Below the pieces are notes generated by a model. The model saw nothing but the letters and a program-made list of their open reading frames with translations, was not told the origin of the DNA and searched no databases. From Methanocalculus sp. (GTDB lineage Archaea; Halobacteriota; Methanomicrobia; Methanomicrobiales; Methanocorpusculaceae): a stretch of 18,197 nucleotides of DNA. Below are positions 1 through 7,148 of this stretch, in pieces (within the stretch, counting starts at the first letter, position 1; each line of letters begins with the position of its first letter). The stretch is from positions 1-18,197 of the forward strand of contig NZ_JAUSCG010000159.1 of NCBI RefSeq assembly GCF_030651615.1. The letters run 5' to 3'. The position numbers and the translations under genes were made by a program.

Positions 1-1733
1 GTCTTCCGGTGGAGCGCCCCCCGGTCTGGTATGCAGGTTTTCTTCCCCCGACTGATGATGTTACGGTCCTTCATGAATCCGGATCGGTTCCTGATGAAAT
101 GGCCCTGATAATCACTGAGAAGAAGACCCTCACATCCCGTATCACTCTCCTCGTCCGAAGGCTCAGATCCTATCTTACAGGGGAGGTTGCACCTCCGGTG
201 AAACAGGCCCCGGAAGTGGCTGAGCCACTCATCAGATCAGGGATTGAGTGCCTCCTCCTCCGCTGGACCGGGCAAAGAGATGCACTCCATCCTGATGTGA
301 TCAAAGCGGTTGATGAGTTTGAGGCTTCAGGAATTGGTGATGAACTCCTCATCTGGTGCAGAGAGCAGATCGTCTCTGCCCGCCTGCATGGAACCGATGT
401 CCACAGCAGGTACGCGTTTGAGACTGCGTACCATGCGATAAGCATGAATATGGAGTTCCTCTTCTCATTTGAGCGATATATAACAGATCCCGAGAGAATC
501 AGTGAACACCACCAGATGCGGATCGCTGCAAAACAGCTCAGGTACACGATGGAGATCTTCCGGGATCTCTATCCGGACAGGTTGAAGAACCCGATCTCGA
601 TGGTGAAACAGCTTCAGGATATCCTTGGTGATATGCATGATTGTGATGTCTGGCTGGATGTTCTCCCTGTCTTTTTACAGGAGGAGGAGGCTCGTGCCAC
701 CTCTTTCTTTGGCCATTCCGGATTTATGCGGTTCATCAGGCCGGGAATCCTCCACCTCGCATCAGAGAGGCGCATGAAGCGAAATGAACTGTACCGATCG
801 TTTGTCGGGTATTGGTCCGAGATGAATGAGAGGGGCGTCTGGGATGAGATAAAGAAGACGATCATTGAACCACTCGTCATCGGATCGGGGACAGGATCTC
901 CGGAAAATACGCAGGAGCCTGAACGGATCGCATTTATAGCAGATATTCATGCCAACCTCCCTGCACTTGATGCAGTCCTTGCGGATGCCCGCCAGAGGGG
1001 TGTCACTCATATCCTTCATCTCGGGGATCTTGTCGGGTTCGGCCCGTTTCCCGAGGCGACAGTCAGGCGGATACGGGAAGAGGGGATCACCGGTATCTGC
1101 GGGAATATCGATACTGAAACGCTCTTGATGAAGAAGAAGGACTGCAGAAAGATGGCAAAAAAAACGGAGAAGGAGATTGCACTCTGCTGGACGAAGAAGC
1201 AGCTCTCAAAGGAGTCACAGAGCTACCTCTTCTCCCTGCCACGTGAGATCAGGTCTGCCATCCTCGGCAGAACCTTCCTTCTCACTCATGGGAGTCCGAC
1301 ATCAACCACGGGGAGGATCGGCTCAGGTACCCCGGATACGGAGCTCTCAGGGTATGCCTCATCTACCGGGGCAGATAGTATCGTCTCCGGTCATACGCAT
1401 CTTCCGTTTACCCGGACCGTGGGTGGCTGTCTCTTCATCAATCCCGGTTCAGTCGGAAGGCCGTTTGATCGTGATCCCCGTGCATGCTACTGCATCGTAA
1501 ACCGCGATCCCCTCTCGGTCTGTCATATCAGGGTACCTTATGATATCGAAGCAGTCACTGGTGCACTTCTTGACGCTGATCTTCCGGGAATCTTTTCAGT
1601 GATGATACGGAATGGTTTAAGCCTTGAAGAAGCACGTTTTCACTCCGTTGAGAATAATCCGGTGAAGCCGGGAGATGGTGTTTCTGCACAGTGCACCTTT
1701 GAACCTTCGATCACCACACCCGAGCCACGATGA
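1..1733 (+). CDS. CHAD domain - calcineurin-like metallophosphoesterase fusion protein (5' partial)
   Basis: The reading frame is open to the window edge, so the start is probably outside; the first in-window start codon is a GTG at base 9 (residue numbers below count from it, 574 aa). Residues about 75-290 are the second half of a CHAD domain, a histidine- and arginine-rich helical domain known to bind polyphosphate: the hallmark HQMRIAAKQLRY (168-179) and LQDILGDMHDCDVW (202-215) are present, while the usual N-terminal H-x-x-R-V half is not seen and should lie upstream. Residues about 305-510 form a YfcE/MJ0936-like metallophosphoesterase with metal-site motifs DIH (312-314), GD (339-340), GNID (365-368; the histidine of GNHD is replaced), THG (426-428) and GHTH (461-464). 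No signal peptide or membrane segment is visible, so it is probably cytosolic. Its stop overlaps the first possible start of the Ppx gene (ATGA), suggesting translational coupling. Domain assignments are firm; the substrate is inferred. Confidence 0.88.
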   Translation, partial: LPVERPPVWYAGFLPPTDDVTVLHESGSVPDEMALIITEKKTLTSRITLLVRRLRSYLTGEVAPPVKQAPEVAEPLIRSGIECLLLRWTGQRDALHPDVIKAVDEFEASGIGDELLIWCREQIVSARLHGTDVHSRYAFETAYHAISMNMEFLFSFERYITDPERISEHHQMRIAAKQLRYTMEIFRDLYPDRLKNPISMVKQLQDILGDMHDCDVWLDVLPVFLQEEEARATSFFGHSGFMRFIRPGILHLASERRMKRNELYRSFVGYWSEMNERGVWDEIKKTIIEPLVIGSGTGSPENTQEPERIAFIADIHANLPALDAVLADARQRGVTHILHLGDLVGFGPFPEATVRRIREEGITGICGNIDTETLLMKKKDCRKMAKKTEKEIALCWTKKQLSKESQSYLFSLPREIRSAILGRTFLLTHGSPTSTTGRIGSGTPDTELSGYASSTGADSIVSGHTHLPFTRTVGGCLFINPGSVGRPFDRDPRACYCIVNRDPLSVCHIRVPYDIEAVTGALLDADLPGIFSVMIRNGLSLEEARFHSVENNPVKPGDGVSAQCTFEPSITTPEPR

Positions 1734-3328
1734 GAGAGGAGATGATGACATCTGAAGAGACTGTGGCGTTCATTGATATCGGAACGAACTCGATCCGGCT
1801 CCTCGTTGTCCGTCTTAATCAGAACGGGTCTTCCACGGTGTTGACCGAGCAGAAAGAGGTTGTCCGACTTGGAGAGGGTGAATTTGCCCATGAAGAGCTC
1901 TCACCCGAGGCGATAGGGCGTGCGGTCACGGTCTGTAAAAAATTTGTTGACTTGAGTCTCGCCTTTGGGGCGACAGAGTTTGTTGCAGTTGCCACCTCTG
2001 CAACAAGGGAGGCACGAAATGCCGATTCTTTCCTCGAACTTCTGCAGCGTGAGGCAAACCTTGAAGTGAGTGTGGTCTCTGGAAAAGAAGAGGCCCGGTT
2101 GATATATCGGGGTGTTGCAGCCGGAATTGATCTTGGTATTGCCCGTGCGCTCTTCATCGATATCGGTGGTGGGTCGACTGAGATGGTAATCGGTGGCCAG
2201 CATGACCATATCACCCTTGAGTCGATGAAACTAGGGGCGATCCGGCTCTCAAACCAGTTCTTTCATCCGGATGAGACGGGCATTGTATCCCGGAGAAAAT
2301 ATGCCCAGATGCAGCAGTTTGTCAGAAATGCCATTGTTCATCCGTTAAACCGCATCAGGAAGGTTCCCTATTCACGGATAGTCGGAAGTTCCGGGACGAT
2401 TCAGAACCTTGCCGAGATCGCATCCCGTCTCTATCCCGGCACCTCTACAGCAAAGGTACTCCGGTATGAGGATCTGAGACTTGTGATCAGAACACTCTGT
2501 TCCCTCTCCTTGAATGAGAGGAAGAAGATCCCCGGTATCAATCCTGATCGGGCAGATATCATCATCGGGGGTGCGGTGATCCTTGAACTCTTAATGGAGG
2601 AGCTTGGTATCAGGGAGATTGAGATCTCACCTCACGGACTCAGAGAGGGCCTGCTCATGGAGCATCTCTCAAGAATCCCGGGTTTTCCCCATGCTGAGAA
2701 GATCTCTGTCCGAAGGAGGAGTGTCGTACAGCTTGGCCGCTCCTGCAGAATTGATGAGGTGCATGCACTCGTCATCGTCGGCCTTGCCGCCCAGCTCTTT
2801 GACTCCAGCCGGGAGGCCGGACTGCATCAGTATTCCGATCAGGAACGGAATCTCCTTCTCTATGCTGCATACCTCCATGATATCGGGAATTTCATCTCCT
2901 TCTCGGATCACCACCTCCATTCAAGCTATATCATCCGTCATGCGGAACTGCTCGGCTTTGATCAGAATGAGGTGGCTATCATGGCTGAGATCGCCAGATA
3001 TCATCGGAAGAAACCGCCACGGAAGAAAGATCAGGTCTTTGGGCTCTATGATGCAGTTTTACAGGATATGATACGGACGCTCGCACTCTTTCTGAGATTG
3101 GCCGAGCACCTCGACCGGACGCATGCAGGCCTGGTGAGGGGTGCACGTTTTGAGAAGGGAACAGATGGTCTGGTCGCCCTGATACTGGAGGGCAGAGGTG
3201 ACTGCACACTCGAGGTCTGGGGTGTGCGGTCTGATATGGCAGCGTTTCGGAAAGTCTTTCGTTTAGGCCTCACGATCGAGGTGGTTGATGGGGTGGGGGA
3301 TATCCTGCGCGGAGAGCTCCCCGGTTGA
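1730..3328 (+). CDS. ppx: Exopolyphosphatase / guanosine pentaphosphatase family protein (Ppx/GppA) with C-terminal HD domain
   Basis: The 532-aa protein is a member of the ASKHA-fold Ppx/GppA family, which removes terminal phosphate from polyphosphate or converts pppGpp to ppGpp. Visible motifs are the first phosphate loop DIGTNSIRL (16-24), ATSATREARN (88-97), SGKEEARLIYRG (117-128) with the conserved catalytic-type glutamate near 121, and the second phosphate loop DIGGGSTE (144-151). The C-terminal third, from about 320, is an HD-type helical domain with HDIG (383-386), HHLHSSYI (394-401) and ARYH (422-425), so this is the long form of the family. The start is uncertain: ATG 1730 overlaps the upstream stop, but ATG codons at 1742 and 1745 also exist and a GAGAGGAG stretch lies just before them. 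Linkage to a CHAD protein argues for polyphosphate rather than pppGpp as substrate, but that is inference. Confidence 0.93.
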   Translation: MREEMMTSEETVAFIDIGTNSIRLLVVRLNQNGSSTVLTEQKEVVRLGEGEFAHEELSPEAIGRAVTVCKKFVDLSLAFGATEFVAVATSATREARNADSFLELLQREANLEVSVVSGKEEARLIYRGVAAGIDLGIARALFIDIGGGSTEMVIGGQHDHITLESMKLGAIRLSNQFFHPDETGIVSRRKYAQMQQFVRNAIVHPLNRIRKVPYSRIVGSSGTIQNLAEIASRLYPGTSTAKVLRYEDLRLVIRTLCSLSLNERKKIPGINPDRADIIIGGAVILELLMEELGIREIEISPHGLREGLLMEHLSRIPGFPHAEKISVRRRSVVQLGRSCRIDEVHALVIVGLAAQLFDSSREAGLHQYSDQERNLLLYAAYLHDIGNFISFSDHHLHSSYIIRHAELLGFDQNEVAIMAEIARYHRKKPPRKKDQVFGLYDAVLQDMIRTLALFLRLAEHLDRTHAGLVRGARFEKGTDGLVALILEGRGDCTLEVWGVRSDMAAFRKVFRLGLTIEVVDGVGDILRGELPG

Positions 3329-3403
3329 TCCTTTCTTCACCTGATGTATATGGATGGAGATGAATATTCCAATCGAAATTTCTGTGATTTCGTCTATACT
3401 CGC

Positions 3404-3429
3404 ATAAAGGGCTTATTTTAGCCCTTTAT
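3404..3429 (+). terminator. Perfect 10-bp inverted repeat, possible terminator or regulatory hairpin
   Basis: ATAAAGGGCT at 3404-3413 is exactly complementary to AGCCCTTTAT at 3420-3429 with a 6-nt T-rich loop. It lies 75 bases after the ppx stop and about 70 bases before the tRNA-Tyr gene. A smaller hairpin (CGAAAT 3374-3379 with ATTTCG 3387-3392) precedes it. It could end the ppx transcript. Archaeal termination usually depends on T tracts more than on hairpins, so a protein-binding operator is also possible. Confidence 0.4.
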
Positions 3430-3462
3430 TGGGTATTCTGCCCTTGATTGCGATTTCGACAT

Positions 3463-3471
3463 ATTTATATG
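3463..3471 (+). promoter_or_regulatory. TATA box for the tRNA-Tyr / tRNA-Asp unit
   Basis: An ATTTATATG stretch lies about 35 bases upstream of the mature tRNA-Tyr 5' end. Archaeal transcription starts about 25 bases after the box centre, so the precursor would begin near 3493 with a short 5' leader removed by RNase P. The surrounding 172-base gap (3329-3501) is AT-rich and shows no credible coding region. Confidence 0.6.
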
Positions 3472-3501
3472 TGATCTTAGCCTTTTTATTTAGTGCAGTT
3501 A

Positions 3502-3611
3502 CCCGCCTTAACTCAGACTGGTAGAGTGCGCGGCTGTAGTAAGATCATCGCCTGTGGGCGAACTGCGCGGCTACCGCGATGTCCCCGGTTCGACTCCGGG
3601 AGGCGGGACCA
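3502..3611 (+). tRNA. tRNA-Tyr (anticodon GTA), intron-containing, CCA encoded
   Basis: Acceptor strands CCCGCCT (3502-3508) and AGGCGGG (3601-3607) pair fully, with discriminator A 3608 and an encoded CCA (3609-3611). The D stem is ACTC/GAGT, the T arm is CCCGG-TTCGACT-CCGGG (3584-3600), and the anticodon stem CGCGG (3529-3533) pairs with CCGCG (3574-3578). Anticodon GTA is at 3536-3538. The C1-G72 pair is the archaeal tyrosine identity element. A 33-nt intron splits the anticodon loop after position 37. tRNA-Asp follows after 24 bases, so the two are probably co-transcribed. Confidence 0.95.
3540..3572 (+). other. Archaeal tRNA intron (33 nt) in tRNA-Tyr, between positions 37 and 38
   Basis: Removing these bases restores a 7-nt anticodon loop CTGTAGA closed by a perfect 5-bp stem. 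A bulge-helix-bulge substrate for the archaeal splicing endonuclease can be drawn: loop positions 32-35 (3534-3537) pair with intron bases 3567-3570 (two Watson-Crick and two G-U pairs), leaving 3-nt bulges AG/T and CT/A at the two junctions. An inner hairpin CGCC/GGCG (3549-3560) has a TGTG loop. The inner helix next to the 5' bulge is weak, so this is a relaxed form of the motif. Confidence 0.85.
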
Positions 3612-3635
3612 GTCAATCAACATGCACAAATGTGT

Positions 3636-3708
3636 GCCCAGGTAGTGTAGTGGCCTATCATGATGCCCTGTCACGGCATCGACTCGGATTCGAATTCCGA
3701 CCTGGGCG
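3636..3708 (+). tRNA. tRNA-Asp (anticodon GTC)
   Basis: Acceptor GCCCAGG (3636-3642) pairs with CCTGGGC (3701-3707), with discriminator G at 3708, the aspartate identity base. Anticodon stem ATGCC/GGCAT encloses the loop CTGTCAC with anticodon GTC at 3670-3672. The T arm is TCGGA-TTCGAAT-TCCGA (3684-3700). The D stem has a U13-U22 mismatch. No intron is present, and CCA is not encoded, unlike in the tRNA-Tyr just upstream. Confidence 0.95.
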
Positions 3709-3742
3709 TTCACTTCTTTTCGAAGAATCTCTGCAATAGAAC

Positions 3743-3750
3743 CTTTTATC
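3743..3750 (+). promoter_or_regulatory. TATA box upstream of the isopropylmalate synthase gene
   Basis: CTTTTATC is centred about 28 bases before the ATG at 3775. Transcription would begin at or within a few bases of that ATG, giving a leaderless or nearly leaderless mRNA, which agrees with the lack of a Shine-Dalgarno sequence there. This supports 3775 (or 3781) as the ancestral start codon even though its frame does not run into the rest of the gene. Confidence 0.5.
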
Positions 3751-3774
3751 TCCATTAAGTTCTAACATATCTGT

Positions 3775-5323
3775 ATGCCTATGGCAAATACTTCTGTGGG
3801 GAATTGTTTTCTTTGTTGAAAGCAGGTCACCCAAACGAGTAACTGTTTTTGACACCACCCTCAGGGATGGTGAACAGACACCGGGTGTATCATTCACCCT
3901 TGAACAGAAACTGGATATCGCCCGCATCCTGTCAGAGATCGGTGTGCATGCAATTGAAGCAGGTTTTCCCGCATCCTCTCAGCAGGAGAAGGAGACTGTG
4001 GCAAAGATTGCAGCCGAAGAGCATTCTGCCTTAATCTGTGGACTGTCAAGGTCACGGATTGATGATGTCAATGCCTGCCTCGACTGCGGGGTTGATATGG
4101 TGCATGTCTTCATTCCGACATCCGATATCCAGCGTGAGAATACCATTAAAAAGAGCCGTGAAGAGGTCCTCGAAATGACCGGCACGATCATTGGATATGT
4201 CCGCGATCATCTGGATTCATGCATGTTCTCAGCGATGGATGCGACAAGAACCGATCTCCCATACCTGATTGAGGTCTTCAAAGCCGCAGAGGATGCCGGT
4301 GCGACGGTGGTGAATGTACCGGATACTGTAGGTGTCTTCACTCCGATGAAGATGCGGAGTCTGATCGGAAGGCTTGCAGAGGAGATCCATGTTCCAATTG
4401 ATGTTCACTGCCACAATGACTTTGGTCTCGCCGTTGCAAACACCACAACAGCGGTTGAAGCAGGAGCTTCTCAGGTGCAGGTGACTGTCAACGGAATTGG
4501 TGAACGTGCAGGAAATGCTGATATCGCCCAGACTGTGATGATCCTTGAGGCTATCAATGGTATCGGGACCGGGATCGAGACGAAACGGCTTGTTGAGATG
4601 TCGCGGATCGTCTCCCGGTACTCGGGTATTCCGATCACTCCGGTGCAGCCGGTCGTCGGAGATAATGCATTTGCCCACGAATCAGGGATTCATTCTCATG
4701 GGATCATGGCAAACAGCCAGACCTTTGAGCCGGGTATTATGACACCCGAGATGGTCGGCCACCGCCGCAGACTTGCCCTTGGCAAGCATGTCGGCCGCCA
4801 TGCTGTCCGCCAGATGCTGACTCTTGTCCACATCAATCCATCAGACAGTGAACTGGATGAGATTGTTGAGCGGATCAAGATGATCTCTTCACGGGGACGG
4901 CGTGTCACCGATCACGATCTCTATGCGATTGCAGAGGATGTCATGGACATTCAGGGTGTCACAAAGACAATTGAGCTTGTGGACATCGCTATCATGAGCG
5001 GGAATCATTGTATTCCGACAGCGAGTGTCCGTGCCAAGGTTCATGGCGTCGAAAAGACGGCAAGCGCAATTGGAAATGGTCCGGTGGATGCTGCTGTCAG
5101 GGCAGTCCTCAGCGTGATGCCGATCGGCATCCAGCTGAAGGACTTCCGGATCGAGGCGATCACCGGAGGAACCGATGCGATCGGCCATGTGACGATCACC
5201 GTCGAAGATCAACAGGGCCGGACCTATGATGCCAGCTCTTCAGGTGATGATATCGTCCTTGCTTCTGCTGAGGCGATGATCAATGCAATCAATCTCCTCC
5301 GGTGGACCGGGGAGAAACCCTGA
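3775..5323 (+). CDS. leuA: 2-isopropylmalate synthase / (R)-citramalate synthase family protein, with a probable frameshift near the 5' end
   Basis: This is a DRE-TIM metallolyase with a C-terminal LeuA regulatory domain. It condenses acetyl-CoA with 2-oxoisovalerate (leucine pathway) or pyruvate (citramalate route to isoleucine). DTTLRDGEQTPG is encoded at about 3854-3889, and the metal-site HCHNDFG and NGIGERAGN follow. The regulatory domain (from about VTDHDLYAIAEDV) contains GPVDAAVRA. The EAGFP, VNVPDTVGV and HCHNDFGLAVAN stretches favour LeuA over citramalate or homocitrate synthase, but this is not decisive. The frame carrying the family core is open from 3740 and has no ATG, GTG or TTG before ATG 3944, which lies beyond the active-site motif. 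ATG 3775 lies in another frame that stops at 3817-3819. Losing one G from the GGGG run at 3798-3801 would join them into a 515-aa protein of normal family length. Codon use is like the neighbours'. Confidence 0.85.
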
Positions 5324-5326
5324 TCT

Positions 5327-5334
5327 TTTTTATT
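5327..5334 (+). promoter_or_regulatory. TATA box for the aldehyde dehydrogenase gene
   Basis: TTTTTATT begins just after the preceding stop codon (5321-5323) and is centred about 27 bases before ATG 5358. That predicts a leaderless transcript starting close to that ATG and argues for an independent promoter rather than simple read-through. Confidence 0.45.
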
Positions 5335-5357
5335 CTCTGACGATCCTCTCGTCAGGT

Positions 5358-6782
5358 ATGGATGATCCACAACCTTTCTGCCTTGGGGGCAGATGGAAGA
5401 GCAGCCCGGATACCTCTCCGGTTATAAATCCCTATACCGGCAAAACGTTTGCAACCGTCTGTCTGGGATCTCAGAGTGATCTCCTTGCTGCCGCGGCAAC
5501 TGCTGCGGGATCGTTTCAGGAGACGCGTACTCTCCCACTCTATGCCAGAAAAAAGATACTCCATACCATTGCAGCCCTCATCGAAGAGCGGCGGGAGGAA
5601 CTCGTCTCCACTCTCATCCATGAGGGGGGAAAGGTCAGGAAGGTGGCTGATGGTGAGGTGTCCCGCGCAATTGAGACGATCATGATCTCAGCCGAAGAGG
5701 CGGGACAGATCACGGGGAAGATCCTTTCACTTGACCGCACTCCTGGAGGCAAGGGGCATACTGGTTACCTCACAAGAGTGCCGCTTGGCCCGATACTTGC
5801 GATTACACCGTTTAACTATCCTCTCAACCTTGCCTGCCACAAGATTGGACCTGCAATCGCTGTCGGAGCTCCGTTCCTCTTAAAACCAGCCACCGCAACC
5901 CCACTTTCGTCTTTGATCCTTGCCCGGATCATCCTTGCCGCCGGGTATCCGAAAGAGGCAGTTTCGGTCGTACCTGCACCTGGAAAGGTTGCTGATAGTA
6001 TCATCTCAGATGAGAGGTTTGGGTATCTCTCCTTTACCGGGAGTCCCGATGTCGGCTGGGATATTAAAAATCGTGCCGGGAGGAAGAAGGTAGGGCTTGA
6101 ACTCGGGGGGAATGCTGCTGTTATCATCTGTTCAGACTCTGATCCCGACTATGCCGCATCCCGTATTGTTGCAGGAGGGTTTGTGAATGCAGGCCAGAAC
6201 TGTGTCTCGGTGCAGCGTGTTCTCATCGAGAGTCCGGTCTATGCAGAGATAGAGGAGAAGATCCTCTCCGGTGTCAGGGAATTGAAGGTGGGAGACCCTG
6301 CTGATCCTGATACTGATGTAGGGCCGATGATCTCAGCTGATGCGGCAACAATCGCTGAAGAGTCGATCCGATCCGCTCTTCTTCGGGGGGCCCGCCTTTC
6401 TGCTGGTGGTGAACGATCCGGCGCACTTCTCCCTCCAACTGTTCTCTCTGATGTCGATCCGACTTTTGAGATCTCCTGTCGGGAACTCTTTGCGCCGATC
6501 ATTCTTCTGACATCCTTTGAGACCGTTGATGAGGCCATAAGAATCGTTAACTCCTCCACATATGGCTTACAAGCCGGAATCTTTTCAGACTCCCTGAGAA
6601 CCATCCGGAAAGCTTTCAACGCAATTGATGTCGGATCACTCCTTGTCAATGATATTCCGACGTTCCGGGTGGATGAGATGCCCTATGGCGGGGTCAAAGG
6701 TTCAGGAATAGGGCGTGAAGGTCCAAAATATGCAATTCGTGAGATGACGGTAGAAAAGATGTTGGTTATGAATGAAAGGTGA
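5358..6782 (+). CDS. NAD(P)-dependent aldehyde dehydrogenase, lactaldehyde dehydrogenase-like
   Basis: The 474-aa protein belongs to the aldehyde dehydrogenase superfamily. Visible are the oxyanion asparagine in TPFNYPLN (Asn about 153), the cofactor lysine in LLKPATATP (about 176), the FTGS loop (226-229), the general-base glutamate in LELGGNAAV (about 248) and the catalytic cysteine in NAGQNCVSV (about 282). Length and sequence style match methanogen lactaldehyde dehydrogenases such as MJ1411 (CofA), which supply L-lactate for coenzyme F420 synthesis; glyceraldehyde-3-phosphate or succinate-semialdehyde activity cannot be excluded. The frame is open to an earlier start at 5283 inside the upstream gene. 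ATG 5358 is preferred because the TATA box fits it and the family N-terminus begins there. It abuts the convergent prefoldin gene with no spacer. Confidence 0.9.
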   Translation: MDDPQPFCLGGRWKSSPDTSPVINPYTGKTFATVCLGSQSDLLAAAATAAGSFQETRTLPLYARKKILHTIAALIEERREELVSTLIHEGGKVRKVADGEVSRAIETIMISAEEAGQITGKILSLDRTPGGKGHTGYLTRVPLGPILAITPFNYPLNLACHKIGPAIAVGAPFLLKPATATPLSSLILARIILAAGYPKEAVSVVPAPGKVADSIISDERFGYLSFTGSPDVGWDIKNRAGRKKVGLELGGNAAVIICSDSDPDYAASRIVAGGFVNAGQNCVSVQRVLIESPVYAEIEEKILSGVRELKVGDPADPDTDVGPMISADAATIAEESIRSALLRGARLSAGGERSGALLPPTVLSDVDPTFEISCRELFAPIILLTSFETVDEAIRIVNSSTYGLQAGIFSDSLRTIRKAFNAIDVGSLLVNDIPTFRVDEMPYGGVKGSGIGREGPKYAIREMTVEKMLVMNER

Positions 6783-7148
6783 TTATGCCGCTTCAGGCAT
6801 ACGCCCTTCAATTGCGCTTCTGACCTGTTGCTGGAGCTGCTCGAATCGGGACTGAAGTGCTTTCTCCTGTTTTTCAAGTGATTTGATACGCAGTTCAAGC
6901 GTGTCTATCTTTTCGGCGAGTGCCTTTTCGACATGCTCTTTCGTGTGCTGTACCATCACAGTTCCGATCGTCATAAAGACCTGAGCATCGTCAGCAGTCT
7001 CTTTCAACTCTTCTTCTGCACGCTTTGACTCACGTAAGGTCATTTCGTACTGGGCTTTCTGCTGAAGAATTGTCTGCATCTGCTGCTGCATCTGCTGGAG
7101 CTGAGCGACCTGATTCTGAACTTTCTGGGGAATTGTAGGGTTTTCCAT
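6783..7148 (-). CDS. pfdB: Prefoldin beta subunit
   Basis: The 121-aa protein has two long glutamine-, glutamate- and lysine-rich coiled-coil helices (about 5-50 and 75-115) separated by the beta-hairpin segment DAQVFMTIGTVMV, the standard layout of the archaeal prefoldin beta subunit. Prefoldin is a cytosolic hexamer (two alpha, four beta) that captures unfolded proteins and passes them to the thermosome. A Shine-Dalgarno GGAGATAGG lies shortly before the ATG, inside the 3' part of pcc1. It is the last gene of the minus-strand superoperon and ends directly against the convergent aldehyde dehydrogenase gene. Confidence 0.96.
   Translation of the reverse strand: MENPTIPQKVQNQVAQLQQMQQQMQTILQQKAQYEMTLRESKRAEEELKETADDAQVFMTIGTVMVQHTKEHVEKALAEKIDTLELRIKSLEKQEKALQSRFEQLQQQVRSAIEGRMPEAA

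Noticed and set aside
3944..5323. Isopropylmalate synthase starting at ATG 3944
   Set aside because: That start lies inside the conserved barrel and drops the DTTLRDGE active-site motif encoded at about 3854-3880, so it cannot be the functional start.
5283..5357. N-terminal extension of the aldehyde dehydrogenase from ATG 5283
   Set aside because: The extra 25 residues overlap the end of the upstream gene, do not look like the family, and lie upstream of the TATA box that fits ATG 5358.
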